Assembly (NCBI GenBank): GCA_900770535.1 | Contig: CAAHDV010000011.1 | Location: forward strand, 1 to 10,662 | Length of the DNA: 10,662 nucleotides | Source: Lachnospiraceae bacterium | Lineage (GTDB): Bacteria; Bacillota; Clostridia; Lachnospirales; Lachnospiraceae | Reading direction: 5' to 3' | Part shown: positions 1 through 5,611 of the stretch, one piece after another | Layout of the letters: every line of letters starts with the position of its first letter | Numbering within the stretch: the stretch's first letter is position 1 | Program-made: the position numbers and the translations under genes | Notes under the pieces: model-generated | What the model saw: only the letters and a program-made list of their open reading frames with translations | What the model was told of the DNA's origin: nothing | The model's database searches: none

Positions 1-17
1 GTGTGCTCTTCCGATCT
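1..17 (+). other. Illumina adapter remnant (not genomic)
   Basis: The first 17 bases, GTGTGCTCTTCCGATCT, are identical to the 3' end of the TruSeq read-2 adapter (reverse complement of the AGATCGGAAGAGCACAC trimming sequence). Genomic sequence therefore probably starts at base 18, and the window start is a contig end. The following 85 bases (18-102) contain no gene I can support. Confidence 0.95.
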
Positions 18-102
18 ATAATCCGTTTTCATCCACAATTCCATAGAATAATCTTTGCCGTATCTACAAATTTCTGCGGCACCGCCGTATGATGCTTTTG
101 CG

Positions 103-648
103 CTACCGGCGCATTCCCCGGACAGCCGGCGCAATACGGTCTGTCACCAGACCGCCCAGCAGGCCGATCACGCCGCCCGTGATCACGCCTGCCACCAGAA
201 GCACCGGCAGATAGGAAAACACCCCGGCCGTACCTGTAATCCATGCCGCCATGGAAAGCTGGCCGATGTTGTGGAACACACCGCCCAGAATGCTGACTCC
301 GGTCTTCTCAAACCAGTCCATCTTTTTCGCCAGTGCCATAACCGCAAGGCTTAAGATACCACCGGCCAGCGCGTACAGCATGCTGCCAGGATTGCTGAAG
401 GTAAAGCCCACCATCACAATGCGAAGCAGCCCCACCACCAGGGTTCCGGCAGCTCCCACTGTGTAGAGTCCTACCACATTCACCAGATTGGCCAGTCCCA
501 GCTTAATGCCCGGGACCGGAACGGGAAGCGGAATCAGCGCCTCCACGTAGCTGAATATAAAAGCCAGCGCAATGAGAAGGCCGTACTGCGCGATTTTCCC
601 CGCACTGCTGCGTCCATTGCTGTTCTGACTGTTCTTTCTTTCTCTCAA
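103..648 (-). CDS. Gx transporter family / heptaprenyl diphosphate synthase component I-like membrane protein
   Basis: This is a 181-residue, very hydrophobic protein. After a basic, polar N-terminus (1-18) come about five membrane segments, roughly at 20-40, 50-80, 88-107, 118-138 and 143-168. The conserved loops look like the Gx/Hpre_diP_synt_I family: EALIPLP followed by PGIKLGLAN near 36-54, and GGVFHNIGQL near 122-131. The family resembles the substrate-binding membrane subunits of ECF-type transporters; its older name, component I of heptaprenyl diphosphate synthase, is of doubtful functional value. The start is TTG at 646-648. An in-frame stop lies just upstream (667-669), the next in-frame Met is residue 79, and AGGGAG sits 8 nt before the TTG, so TTG is the only reasonable start. 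The neighbouring NusG_II gene commonly accompanies this family, but here it is divergent rather than in one operon. The transported substrate is not deducible. Confidence 0.85.
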   Translation of the reverse strand: MRERKNSQNSNGRSSAGKIAQYGLLIALAFIFSYVEALIPLPVPVPGIKLGLANLVNVVGLYTVGAAGTLVVGLLRIVMVGFTFSNPGSMLYALAGGILSLAVMALAKKMDWFEKTGVSILGGVFHNIGQLSMAAWITGTAGVFSYLPVLLVAGVITGGVIGLLGGLVTDRIAPAVRGMRR

Positions 649-649
649 T

Positions 650-678
650 TTGACATCTCCCTGCTTCTATGCTATAGT
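650..678 (+). promoter_or_regulatory. Predicted sigma-A promoter for the NusG_II gene
   Basis: A consensus TTGACA (650-655) is followed by a 17-bp spacer and TATAGT (673-678), so initiation is expected near 685 and the leader to the ATG at 758 is about 73 nt. The -35 hexamer begins one base from the TTG start codon of the divergent Gx gene and the promoter spans that gene's ribosome binding site. Confidence 0.75.
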
Positions 679-717
679 TTCGATGCTGTTCACACACGCT
701 GTGCGGACAGTAACCTT

Positions 718-746
718 ATTATAACATCAACCCCATGTTTTAGAAA
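718..746 (-). promoter_or_regulatory. Candidate promoter for the Gx-family gene
   Basis: On the minus strand a perfect TATAAT (718-723) lies 17 bp from a weak -35, TTTCTA (741-746). The predicted start near 711 gives a leader of about 60 nt before the TTG codon. That transcript would read straight across the opposing NusG_II promoter at 650-678. Confidence 0.5.
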
Positions 747-757
747 GAGGTGCTTCC

Positions 758-1108
758 ATGACAAAAAAGAAGCGGGAACTGGTTCTGATCCTGGTTCTGC
801 TGCTGGCTGCCGCCGCAGGATTTCTGGTCAATCAGGCCATGCATAAAAAACCGGCCGCCCAGGTCGAAATTACCGTAGACGGAAAACTCGTCCGGACTCT
901 GGACTTAAATCAGGACGCAGATCTCATCATAGATGGCGTAAACGGCGGCACCAACCACCTGATCATCCAAGATGGCACCGCATGGATCAGCGAAGCCTCC
1001 TGCCCCGACAAAGTATGCGTCCATCAGGGCAAGGTTTCCTTAAACGGAGAACTCATCGTCTGTCTTCCCAACCGCGTAATTGCCAAAATCGTGGCACCAG
1101 AACCATAA
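758..1108 (+). CDS. NusG domain II-containing membrane-anchored protein
   Basis: This 116-residue protein has a lysine-rich start, one membrane anchor (about 8-26) and a small beta-rich extracytoplasmic domain (about 34-113). The C-terminal half has the hallmark of the NusG_II family (formerly DUF1312): SCPDKVCVHQGKVS at 81-94, with Cys82 and Cys87, and a third cysteine in the VCLPNRV strand at 101-107. It is not the transcription factor NusG; only the domain fold is shared. The family's biochemical role is unsettled. Genes of this type often neighbour Gx-family, FMN-binding or ApbE genes in Clostridia, suggesting an envelope redox or quinone-linked task, but that is inference. The ATG has an AGAGGTG ribosome binding site 6 nt upstream. 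The two close cysteines could form a disulfide or bind a metal. The length is normal for the family. Confidence 0.85.
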   Translation: MTKKKRELVLILVLLLAAAAGFLVNQAMHKKPAAQVEITVDGKLVRTLDLNQDADLIIDGVNGGTNHLIIQDGTAWISEASCPDKVCVHQGKVSLNGELIVCLPNRVIAKIVAPEP

Positions 1109-1117
1109 TAGCAATTT

Positions 1118-1162
1118 AAGAGAATAGCTAATAAGGTCCGAAGCTGCAGCCACTATTCTTTT
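1118..1162 (+). terminator. Weak terminator-like hairpin after the NusG_II gene
   Basis: AAGAGAATAG (1118-1127) can pair over 10 bp, with one G-U, with CTATTCTTTT (1153-1162), starting about 10 nt after the stop codon. The right arm ends in TTTT then CC. The stem is AU-rich and the 25-nt loop is long, so this is a poor intrinsic terminator. It would compete with the outer inverted repeat at 1130-1139. Confidence 0.3.
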
Positions 1163-1183
1163 CCTGGCAGAGCCAATACAGTA

Positions 1184-1310
1184 GGAAGTGAATGAGACCG
1201 CTTTCCGGTATTTTCCGCATATCTGGTTGTTTGCCTCTCGATCACACGTGTTGTGAGAGCAAGCAAACAACGATATGGGAAAATATAGGAAAGCGGTCTC
1301 TTTCACTTCC
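1184..1310. repeat. Long imperfect inverted repeat (foldback) between convergent genes
   Basis: GGAAGTGAA at 1184-1192 pairs with TTCACTTCC at 1302-1310. After one mismatch, GAGACCGCTTTCC (1194-1206) pairs perfectly with GGAAAGCGGTCTC (1288-1300). TATTTTCC (1209-1216) then pairs with GGAAAATA (1278-1285), CATATC with GATATG, GTTGTTTGC (1226-1234) with GCAAACAAC (1263-1271), and CTC/GAG plus TCACA/TGTGA lead to a loop of about 5 nt around 1247-1251. Over 50 base pairs form in 127 nt. An outer arm AATAAGGTCC (1130-1139) pairs with GGACCTTTATT (1311-1321) with one bulged T. The gap (1109-1344) lies between the 3' ends of the NusG_II gene and metK. No U-tract follows the stem on either strand and no target-site duplication is evident. 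It may be a transcription barrier, a structured RNA or a MITE-like element. Confidence 0.85.
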
Positions 1311-1344
1311 GGACCTTTATTCGTTCCGTTCCTATATTTTTATT

Positions 1345-2532
1345 TTAGAGGTATGCCTTGAGTGCGTCTGCTTTGTCAAGCTTCTCCCACGGCAGATCCA
1401 CGTCGGTGCGTCCGAAGTGGCCGTATGCTGCGGTCTGCTTGTAGATCGGGCGGCGCAGGTCAAGCATCTTGATGATGCCGGCCGGTCTTAAGTCGAAGTT
1501 CTCGCGGATGATCTCTACCAGCTTCTCGTTGGAAAGCTTTCCGGTTCCGAAGGTATCTACCATGATGGAGGTCGGATGTGCTACGCCGATTGCGTAGGAA
1601 AGCTGGATCTCGCACTTGTCAGCCAGCCCTGCTGCAACAATATTCTTTGCAACGTAACGTGCTGCGTAAGCTGCGGAACGGTCTACCTTGGTGCAGTCCT
1701 TACCGGAGAATGCGCCGCCGCCGTGACGTGCGTATCCACCGTAGGTGTCTACGATGATCTTACGTCCGGTCAGGCCGCTGTCTCCGTGCGGGCCGCCGAT
1801 TACGAAACGTCCGGTCGGGTTAATGAAGAACTTGGTTTCTGCATCTACCATCTCTGCCGGAAGGATCTCGTCGAATACATATTTTTTGATATCTGCATGG
1901 ATCTGCTCCTGAGTAACCTCCTCGTCGTGCTGGGTAGAAAGAACCACTGCGTCCAGGCGCTTCGGCTTGCCGTTCTCATCGTACTCTACGGTAACCTGGG
2001 TCTTTCCATCCGGACGAAGGTAACGAAGGGTGCCGTCCTTGCGGACCTTGGTGAGCTGACGTGCCAGCTTGTGTGCCAGTGCGATCGGGTACGGCATGTA
2101 CTCCTCGGTCTCATTGGTTGCGAAACCGAACATCATACCCTGGTCACCTGCGCCAATGGCATCCAGCGCGTCATCGTCCATGGTGTTTTCCTTTTTCTCC
2201 AGTGCGGTATCTACGCCAAGAGCGATATCCTTGGACTGCTCGTCCAGAGCTACGATCACGCCGCAGGTATCGCAGTCAAAACCATATTTCGCGCGGTCAT
2301 AACCAATCTCACGCACGGTTTCGCGCACGATCTTCTGAATATCTACATAGGCATTGGTGGTGATCTCACCCATAACCATAACCAGGCCGGTGGTAGTGCA
2401 GGTCTCGCATGCAACACGGCTCATCGGGTCTTTTTCCATCAGCGCATCCAGAATCGCGTCAGAAATTGCATCGCACATCTTGTCCGGATGTCCCTCAGTA
2501 ACGGACTCGGAAGTAAACAGTAACTTTTCCAT
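1345..2532 (-). CDS. metK: S-adenosylmethionine synthetase
   Basis: MetK makes S-adenosylmethionine, phosphate and diphosphate from methionine and ATP in the cytoplasm, as a tetramer. The 395 residues match the family's usual length. Visible motifs are GHPDK at 14-18 (ATP site), the signature GAGDQG at 127-132, [14 protein letters not shown] at 247-260, the P-loop-like signature GGGAFSGKD at 271-279, and the closing [10 protein letters not shown] segment at 374-383. All three domains are complete. I place the start at 2532, not further upstream, because an AAGGAGG ribosome binding site lies 6 nt before this ATG and the family begins with this [12 protein letters not shown] segment; 12 extra upstream codons would be non-conserved and would run into the leader. 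It is transcribed alone from a SAM-I riboswitch leader, so excess SAM should switch it off. The 3' end faces the foldback at 1184-1310, which begins about 35 nt downstream. Confidence 0.97.
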   Translation of the reverse strand: MEKLLFTSESVTEGHPDKMCDAISDAILDALMEKDPMSRVACETCTTTGLVMVMGEITTNAYVDIQKIVRETVREIGYDRAKYGFDCDTCGVIVALDEQSKDIALGVDTALEKKENTMDDDALDAIGAGDQGMMFGFATNETEEYMPYPIALAHKLARQLTKVRKDGTLRYLRPDGKTQVTVEYDENGKPKRLDAVVLSTQHDEEVTQEQIHADIKKYVFDEILPAEMVDAETKFFINPTGRFVIGGPHGDSGLTGRKIIVDTYGGYARHGGGAFSGKDCTKVDRSAAYAARYVAKNIVAAGLADKCEIQLSYAIGVAHPTSIMVDTFGTGKLSNEKLVEIIRENFDLRPAGIIKMLDLRRPIYKQTAAYGHFGRTDVDLPWEKLDKADALKAYL

Positions 2533-2565
2533 GAAAATCCTCCTTAGAATAATATTAAAATGAAA

Positions 2566-2602
2566 CATAAAGAAAAGTCCGTAGCAACGCCGCGGACTTG
2601 AT
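2566..2602 (-). terminator. Riboswitch-controlled terminator of the metK leader
   Basis: On the minus strand AAGTCCG (2593-2599) pairs with CGGACTT (2575-2581) across an 11-nt loop, followed by a TTTTCTTT tract. The left arm is also part of ATCAAGTCC (2594-2602), which can instead pair with GGATTTGAT (2613-2621), using one G-U, to form the antiterminator. SAM binding should favour the terminator. Confidence 0.88.
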
Positions 2603-2612
2603 TTCTGATTTC

Positions 2613-2743
2613 ATCAAATCCTCTTATTGCTCGATTTCTCGCTCAGGTTGGCACCTTCCGCACTATCATACCGGTGGCATTTTGTGAGGGGTTGCCGTGA
2701 ATTAAAAGATCCTTTGTATCTCCATCACTCTGAATAAGGGATT
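2613..2743 (-). promoter_or_regulatory. SAM-I (S-box) riboswitch aptamer upstream of metK
   Basis: Read on the minus strand, the leader shows S-box landmarks in order: a P1 5' arm AATCCCTTATT (2733-2743), CAGAGTGATGGAG, the CACGGCAACC core (around 2690), the GGAAGGTGCCAACCTGAGCGA block (around 2640-2665) and the P1 3' arm AATAAGAGGATT (2617-2628). P1 pairs over its whole length apart from one extra A. The 3' arm of P1 overlaps the antiterminator strand GGATTTGAT (2613-2621), so ligand-stabilised P1 releases the downstream terminator. This is transcriptional attenuation by SAM of its own synthetase gene, as established for S-box metK leaders in Firmicutes. Confidence 0.93.
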
Positions 2744-2794
2744 ACGCACTTTTCAGTTGTTAGTTACAGCAGCCATCGCGTGACTGCGTGTCAT

Positions 2795-2823
2795 ATCTTA
2801 ACAGATTCAGTATGCACTGTCAA
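2795..2823 (-). promoter_or_regulatory. Predicted sigma-A promoter of metK
   Basis: On the minus strand a perfect TTGACA (2818-2823), a 17-bp spacer and TAAGAT (2795-2800) predict a start near 2788, about 45 nt before the aptamer P1 stem. The full leader to the metK ATG is about 255 nt. Confidence 0.8.
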
Positions 2824-2885
2824 GGACTTTTATGTGAACGCAGAACAATTATTGCATAAATGAGAAAAGATGGCCCGGAAAACCC

Positions 2886-2912
2886 AAAAAGGAGCCCGCC
2901 TGAGCGGACTCC
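2886..2912 (-). terminator. Intrinsic terminator of the cell-wall-binding protein gene
   Basis: Some 20 nt after the stop codon, GGAGTCCGC and GCGGGCTCC form a 9-bp stem (one G-U) closed by a TCAG tetraloop (2891-2912), followed by five T (complement of 2886-2890). This is a strong rho-independent terminator and it separates this gene from the metK promoter. Confidence 0.92.
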
Positions 2913-2931
2913 CTGAGTTTTTTATCCTGAA

Positions 2932-3957
2932 TTAACGGGTCTTGCCCTTTACCCATACGCCGGATTCGTTTACATAGTAGCCATCCGGTGTCCAGGTATT
3001 GGTCACCATGTTGCCGTTGGTCAGATCGCAGTAGTAGTAGTTGCCGTCGCCTGCCTGAATCCAGCCTGTGCGCATATAGCCTACGCTGTCAAAGCAGTAC
3101 CACTGGTTGTTGATCTGCAGCCAGCCGTTGGTCGGGTAGCCGCCGTTTGCGTAACGATACCACCAGCCTACACTGTCCTTGATCCAGGATGCCTGCTGGC
3201 TGTTTCCAGGAGCATTGGTAGTGCTTCCGGTGGAATTGCTGGTGCTGTTGTAGTTGCCTGCCTTGATGTTTGCAAGCATCTCTTCGTCTACATAGATGTA
3301 ATCGGACTCGTACCAGTCACCCTTCTTGCTGTTGCTGTTTACGGCACGTACCTTAAAGTAATACTCACCCTCTCTGGTAATGCTGGACGCGAAGTTGTAA
3401 TACTCGTTGCTGGTGCTCACTGCGCTGCCTACAGAGCTGCTGCCGCGGTATAAGCGGACCTGATAGCTTACTGCGCCTGAGGTGGTTTCCCAGGTTGCGA
3501 TCGGTGAGTTTTCATTCTGCCAGGTTACGTCATCAATCTCCATGGTACCTTCCAGATCATCTAACTTTACCGTAATGATCAGGGTAGAGCTGGAATCTTC
3601 TCTTCTGGAAGAAACGTAGGTTGCCTTGTCACCCTTTAAGGTTACCTTTGCCTTGCTCATGGAAGTGAAATAATAATCACCATCTGCTTCCAGGGTAATC
3701 TCGACTCTCGGAACGTCTCCGTCTACCCACTCGCCGTCATCATTCACAATGTCCACATCGGTTACATCGTAGTTGCTTCCATTTGCGCTTGCAGTTACGC
3801 TTCCACCGCTGTCACCTACTGAGATATCAGAATCAATGGTAATACTCACGCTGGTAATTTTAGTACGGCTCTCTGCTGCTAGTGCAGTCCCTGCTGCCAG
3901 TGTTGCCAGTAATGCGGCGCCGATGACACCGGCCAGTCCTTTTTTCCATAACTTCAT
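2932..3957 (-). CDS. Secreted cell-wall-binding repeat protein with fibronectin-III-like domain
   Basis: This 341-residue exported protein starts with a classical signal peptide: KLWKK, a hydrophobic core at 8-24 and an ALA-A cleavage site near 27. The mature N-terminus (about 33-140) is a Ser/Asp-rich, beta-strand-like region I do not recognise. Residues 143-223 resemble a fibronectin type III module (TWQN, ATWETTSGAVSYQVRLY, EYYFKVRAVNS). A Ser/Thr/Asn linker (235-255) leads to choline-binding-type repeats (256-339) with aromatic GWWYRY, NGWLQINNQWYCFD, TGWIQAGDGNYYY and GYYVNESGVW units. Such repeats bind teichoic acid or polysaccharide in the wall; in Clostridia the ligand is often not choline. 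There is no LPXTG motif and no catalytic domain, so an adhesive or structural surface role is inferred. AAGGAGG lies 7 nt before the ATG. It is monocistronic, closed by the terminator at 2886-2912. Confidence 0.88.
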   Translation of the reverse strand: MKLWKKGLAGVIGAALLATLAAGTALAAESRTKITSVSITIDSDISVGDSGGSVTASANGSNYDVTDVDIVNDDGEWVDGDVPRVEITLEADGDYYFTSMSKAKVTLKGDKATYVSSRREDSSSTLIITVKLDDLEGTMEIDDVTWQNENSPIATWETTSGAVSYQVRLYRGSSSVGSAVSTSNEYYNFASSITREGEYYFKVRAVNSNSKKGDWYESDYIYVDEEMLANIKAGNYNSTSNSTGSTTNAPGNSQQASWIKDSVGWWYRYANGGYPTNGWLQINNQWYCFDSVGYMRTGWIQAGDGNYYYCDLTNGNMVTNTWTPDGYYVNESGVWVKGKTR

Positions 3958-3995
3958 ACTTGTTCCTCCTTTTGCTGATCTTTTTCATTGTAGTC

Positions 3996-4008
3996 CATGC
4001 GGCGCATG
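3996..4008. repeat. 13-bp palindrome upstream of the cell-wall-binding gene
   Basis: CATGCG-G-CGCATG is a perfect inverted repeat about 40 bp upstream of the ATG and four bases from a possible TACAAT -10 box. It could be an operator or a small hairpin in the leader. No regulator gene is visible nearby. Confidence 0.45.
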
Positions 4009-4091
4009 AACTGTAATCCTTTTTGATTACTTACAGGATACCGGAAAAACGTGTACAGTTTGTGTCCAGAACATGACGAATTTCCTACAGA

Positions 4092-4121
4092 ATTTAACGA
4101 TTTGTTTACAATTCTTATCAA
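4092..4121 (-). promoter_or_regulatory. Candidate promoter for the cell-wall-binding protein gene
   Basis: On the minus strand TTGATA (4116-4121), an 18-bp spacer and TTAAAT (4092-4097) give a plausible sigma-A promoter with a leader of about 125 nt. A competing -10, TACAAT (3987-3992), has no good -35 but sits next to a perfect palindrome at 3996-4008. I cannot choose between them from sequence alone. Confidence 0.4.
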
Positions 4122-4154
4122 ACTGCTCCAGTTTCTGTATTCTTTATGACAAAG

Positions 4155-4196
4155 CAGGCCGTCCGTTCATCCTATCCTGATAAAGCAGACAGCCTG
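4155..4196 (-). terminator. Terminator-like hairpin downstream of murA
   Basis: On the minus strand CAGGCTGTCT (4187-4196) pairs with GGACGGCCTG (4155-4164) over 10 bp with two G-U pairs and a 22-nt loop, about 37 nt after the murA stop. Only CTTTGTC follows instead of a clean U-tract, so termination may be partial or the hairpin may mainly stabilise the 3' end. Confidence 0.5.
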
Positions 4197-4232
4197 TGTT
4201 CTGAATGTTATTATTTCATTTTATGAAGCAGA

Positions 4233-5525
4233 TCAGCCGGTCTTTAAGCGGAACTTCTGCGCTTCCTTCTCGGAATCCACCATCTCAATGGCTGCGCCAA
4301 GTGACTGGAGTTTCTCCTCGAATTTCTCATATCCACGCTGGATATAGCCGATTTCGTCTACTACCGTGTAGCCTTGCGCGGACAGGCCGGCAAGCACCAG
4401 AGCCGCGCCGGCACGCAGATCCGGAGACTCAACACGGGCTCCGGTAAAGCCCTTCACGCCGTCGATCACGGCTACGTTGCCCTCTACCTTGATGCTGCCA
4501 CCCATGCGGGCCAGCTCGTCTACATATTTAAAACGGTTTTCAAAAATACTCTCGGTGATCATGCTGGTGCCCTCTGCCAGAGCCAGAGTCACGGCCATCT
4601 GCGGCTGCATGTCTGTCGGGAAGCCCGGATACGGCAGCGTTTTAATGTTGGTGGAGCACTGCTTTGGTCTGCCTACGACACGCACCTCGTCATCTCCCTC
4701 AATAACCTCACAGCCAATCTCGATCAGCTTTGCGGAAATTGCTTCCAGATGCTTCGGAATGACATTCTTTACGGTAATATCGCCCCGGGTCACTGCTGCG
4801 GCACACATGAACGTGCCTGCCTCGATCTGATCCGGAATGATGGAGTAGTCGGTTCCGTGCAGGGTTCTGACACCGCGGATGCGGATGACGTCGGTTCCTG
4901 CGCCCTTGATGTTGGCTCCCATGCTGTTTAAGAAGTTTGCCACATCTACTACATGAGGCTCTTTGGCCGCGTTCTCAATGATGGTCATGCCTTCTGCCAT
5001 GGCTGCCGCCATCATGATGTTGATGGTTGCGCCGACAGAAACCATATCCAGATAAATGTGCGCGCCCACCAGGTCAATGGCGTGGGCATGGACAGCGCCG
5101 CACTCAATCTCAATCTTGGCACCCAGGGCACGGAAGCCCTTTAAATGCTGGTCGATCGGTCTGCTGCCAATATCGCAGCCGCCCGGAAGCGGTACCTGCG
5201 CACTCTTGTATTTGCCAAGCAGCGCACCAATAAAATAATAGGAAGCACGAATGCGGCGGATGTACTCATCATCCACTGCGACCTCACGGATGGTGGAACC
5301 GTTAATCTTTACGGTATGACGGTCTATGCGGTCCACCCGTGCGCCAATTTCCTGGATTGCCTCCAAAAGAACGTTGATATCACGCACATCCGGAAGATTT
5401 TCAATGATCACATCTTCATCTGTCATAATGGAAGCGGCCAGAATGCCGAGCGCGGCGTTCTTTGCTCCACTGATCACAACATCTCCAACCAGCGGACTGC
5501 CGCCTTTCATAATATACTGATTCAT
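4233..5525 (-). CDS. murA: UDP-N-acetylglucosamine 1-carboxyvinyltransferase
   Basis: MurA transfers enolpyruvate from PEP to UDP-GlcNAc, the first committed step of peptidoglycan synthesis, in the cytoplasm. The 430 residues cover the full two-domain inverse alpha/beta fold, slightly longer than the usual length near 420 because of a charged C-terminal tail (417-430). Key residues are visible: Lys22-Asn23 in SGAKNAAL, the catalytic Cys117 in the mobile loop PGGCDIGSRP (115-123), Asp305 in YPGFPTDMQPQ and Arg371 in DLRAGAALVLAGL. Cys at position 117 rather than Asp predicts a fosfomycin-targetable enzyme. The IDQHLKGF stretch after the loop is reminiscent of the MurZ/MurAB branch found as a second copy in many Firmicutes; whether a second murA exists cannot be seen here. 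The ATG at 5525 is preceded by AGAGGTG. The gene has its own promoter in the 86-bp gap behind the upstream 824-residue gene. Confidence 0.97.
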   Translation of the reverse strand: MNQYIMKGGSPLVGDVVISGAKNAALGILAASIMTDEDVIIENLPDVRDINVLLEAIQEIGARVDRIDRHTVKINGSTIREVAVDDEYIRRIRASYYFIGALLGKYKSAQVPLPGGCDIGSRPIDQHLKGFRALGAKIEIECGAVHAHAIDLVGAHIYLDMVSVGATINIMMAAAMAEGMTIIENAAKEPHVVDVANFLNSMGANIKGAGTDVIRIRGVRTLHGTDYSIIPDQIEAGTFMCAAAVTRGDITVKNVIPKHLEAISAKLIEIGCEVIEGDDEVRVVGRPKQCSTNIKTLPYPGFPTDMQPQMAVTLALAEGTSMITESIFENRFKYVDELARMGGSIKVEGNVAVIDGVKGFTGARVESPDLRAGAALVLAGLSAQGYTVVDEIGYIQRGYEKFEEKLQSLGAAIEMVDSEKEAQKFRLKTG

Positions 5526-5577
5526 TACACACCTCTATATCAAAAGTAAACCTTTACAATTCTATTAAATCTTTATG

Positions 5578-5605
5578 ATTATACCACAGATTCTGATTTT
5601 GTAAA
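5578..5605 (-). promoter_or_regulatory. murA: Predicted extended -10 promoter of murA
   Basis: On the minus strand TTTACA (5600-5605), a 16-bp spacer and TATAAT (5578-5583), preceded by TGG to make an extended TGnTATAAT -10, lie directly after the stop codon of the upstream gene. Initiation near 5571 gives a leader of about 45 nt. murA can therefore be expressed independently of the upstream gene, though no terminator blocks read-through. Confidence 0.8.
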
Positions 5606-5611
5606 GGGAAA

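Noticed and set aside
18..134. A minus-strand frame that stays open from around 134 to the left edge and could be the start of a gene downstream of the Gx gene.
   Set aside because: No ribosome binding site precedes its possible TTG or ATG starts, the peptide resembles nothing I recognise, and the edge is adapter sequence.
1184..1310. The long foldback as an ordinary bidirectional rho-independent terminator.
   Set aside because: The stem is several times too long and neither strand has a U-tract after it, so I list it as an unexplained inverted repeat.
1576..2523. A 315-codon plus-strand open frame antisense to metK.
   Set aside because: It is a shadow of metK caused by codon bias; the antisense peptide is cysteine-rich and domain-free, and the metK reading is certain.
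2533..2568. A longer metK start 12 codons upstream of the chosen one.
   Set aside because: The added residues are not part of the family and the AAGGAGG site lies inside them, 6 nt before the ATG at 2532.
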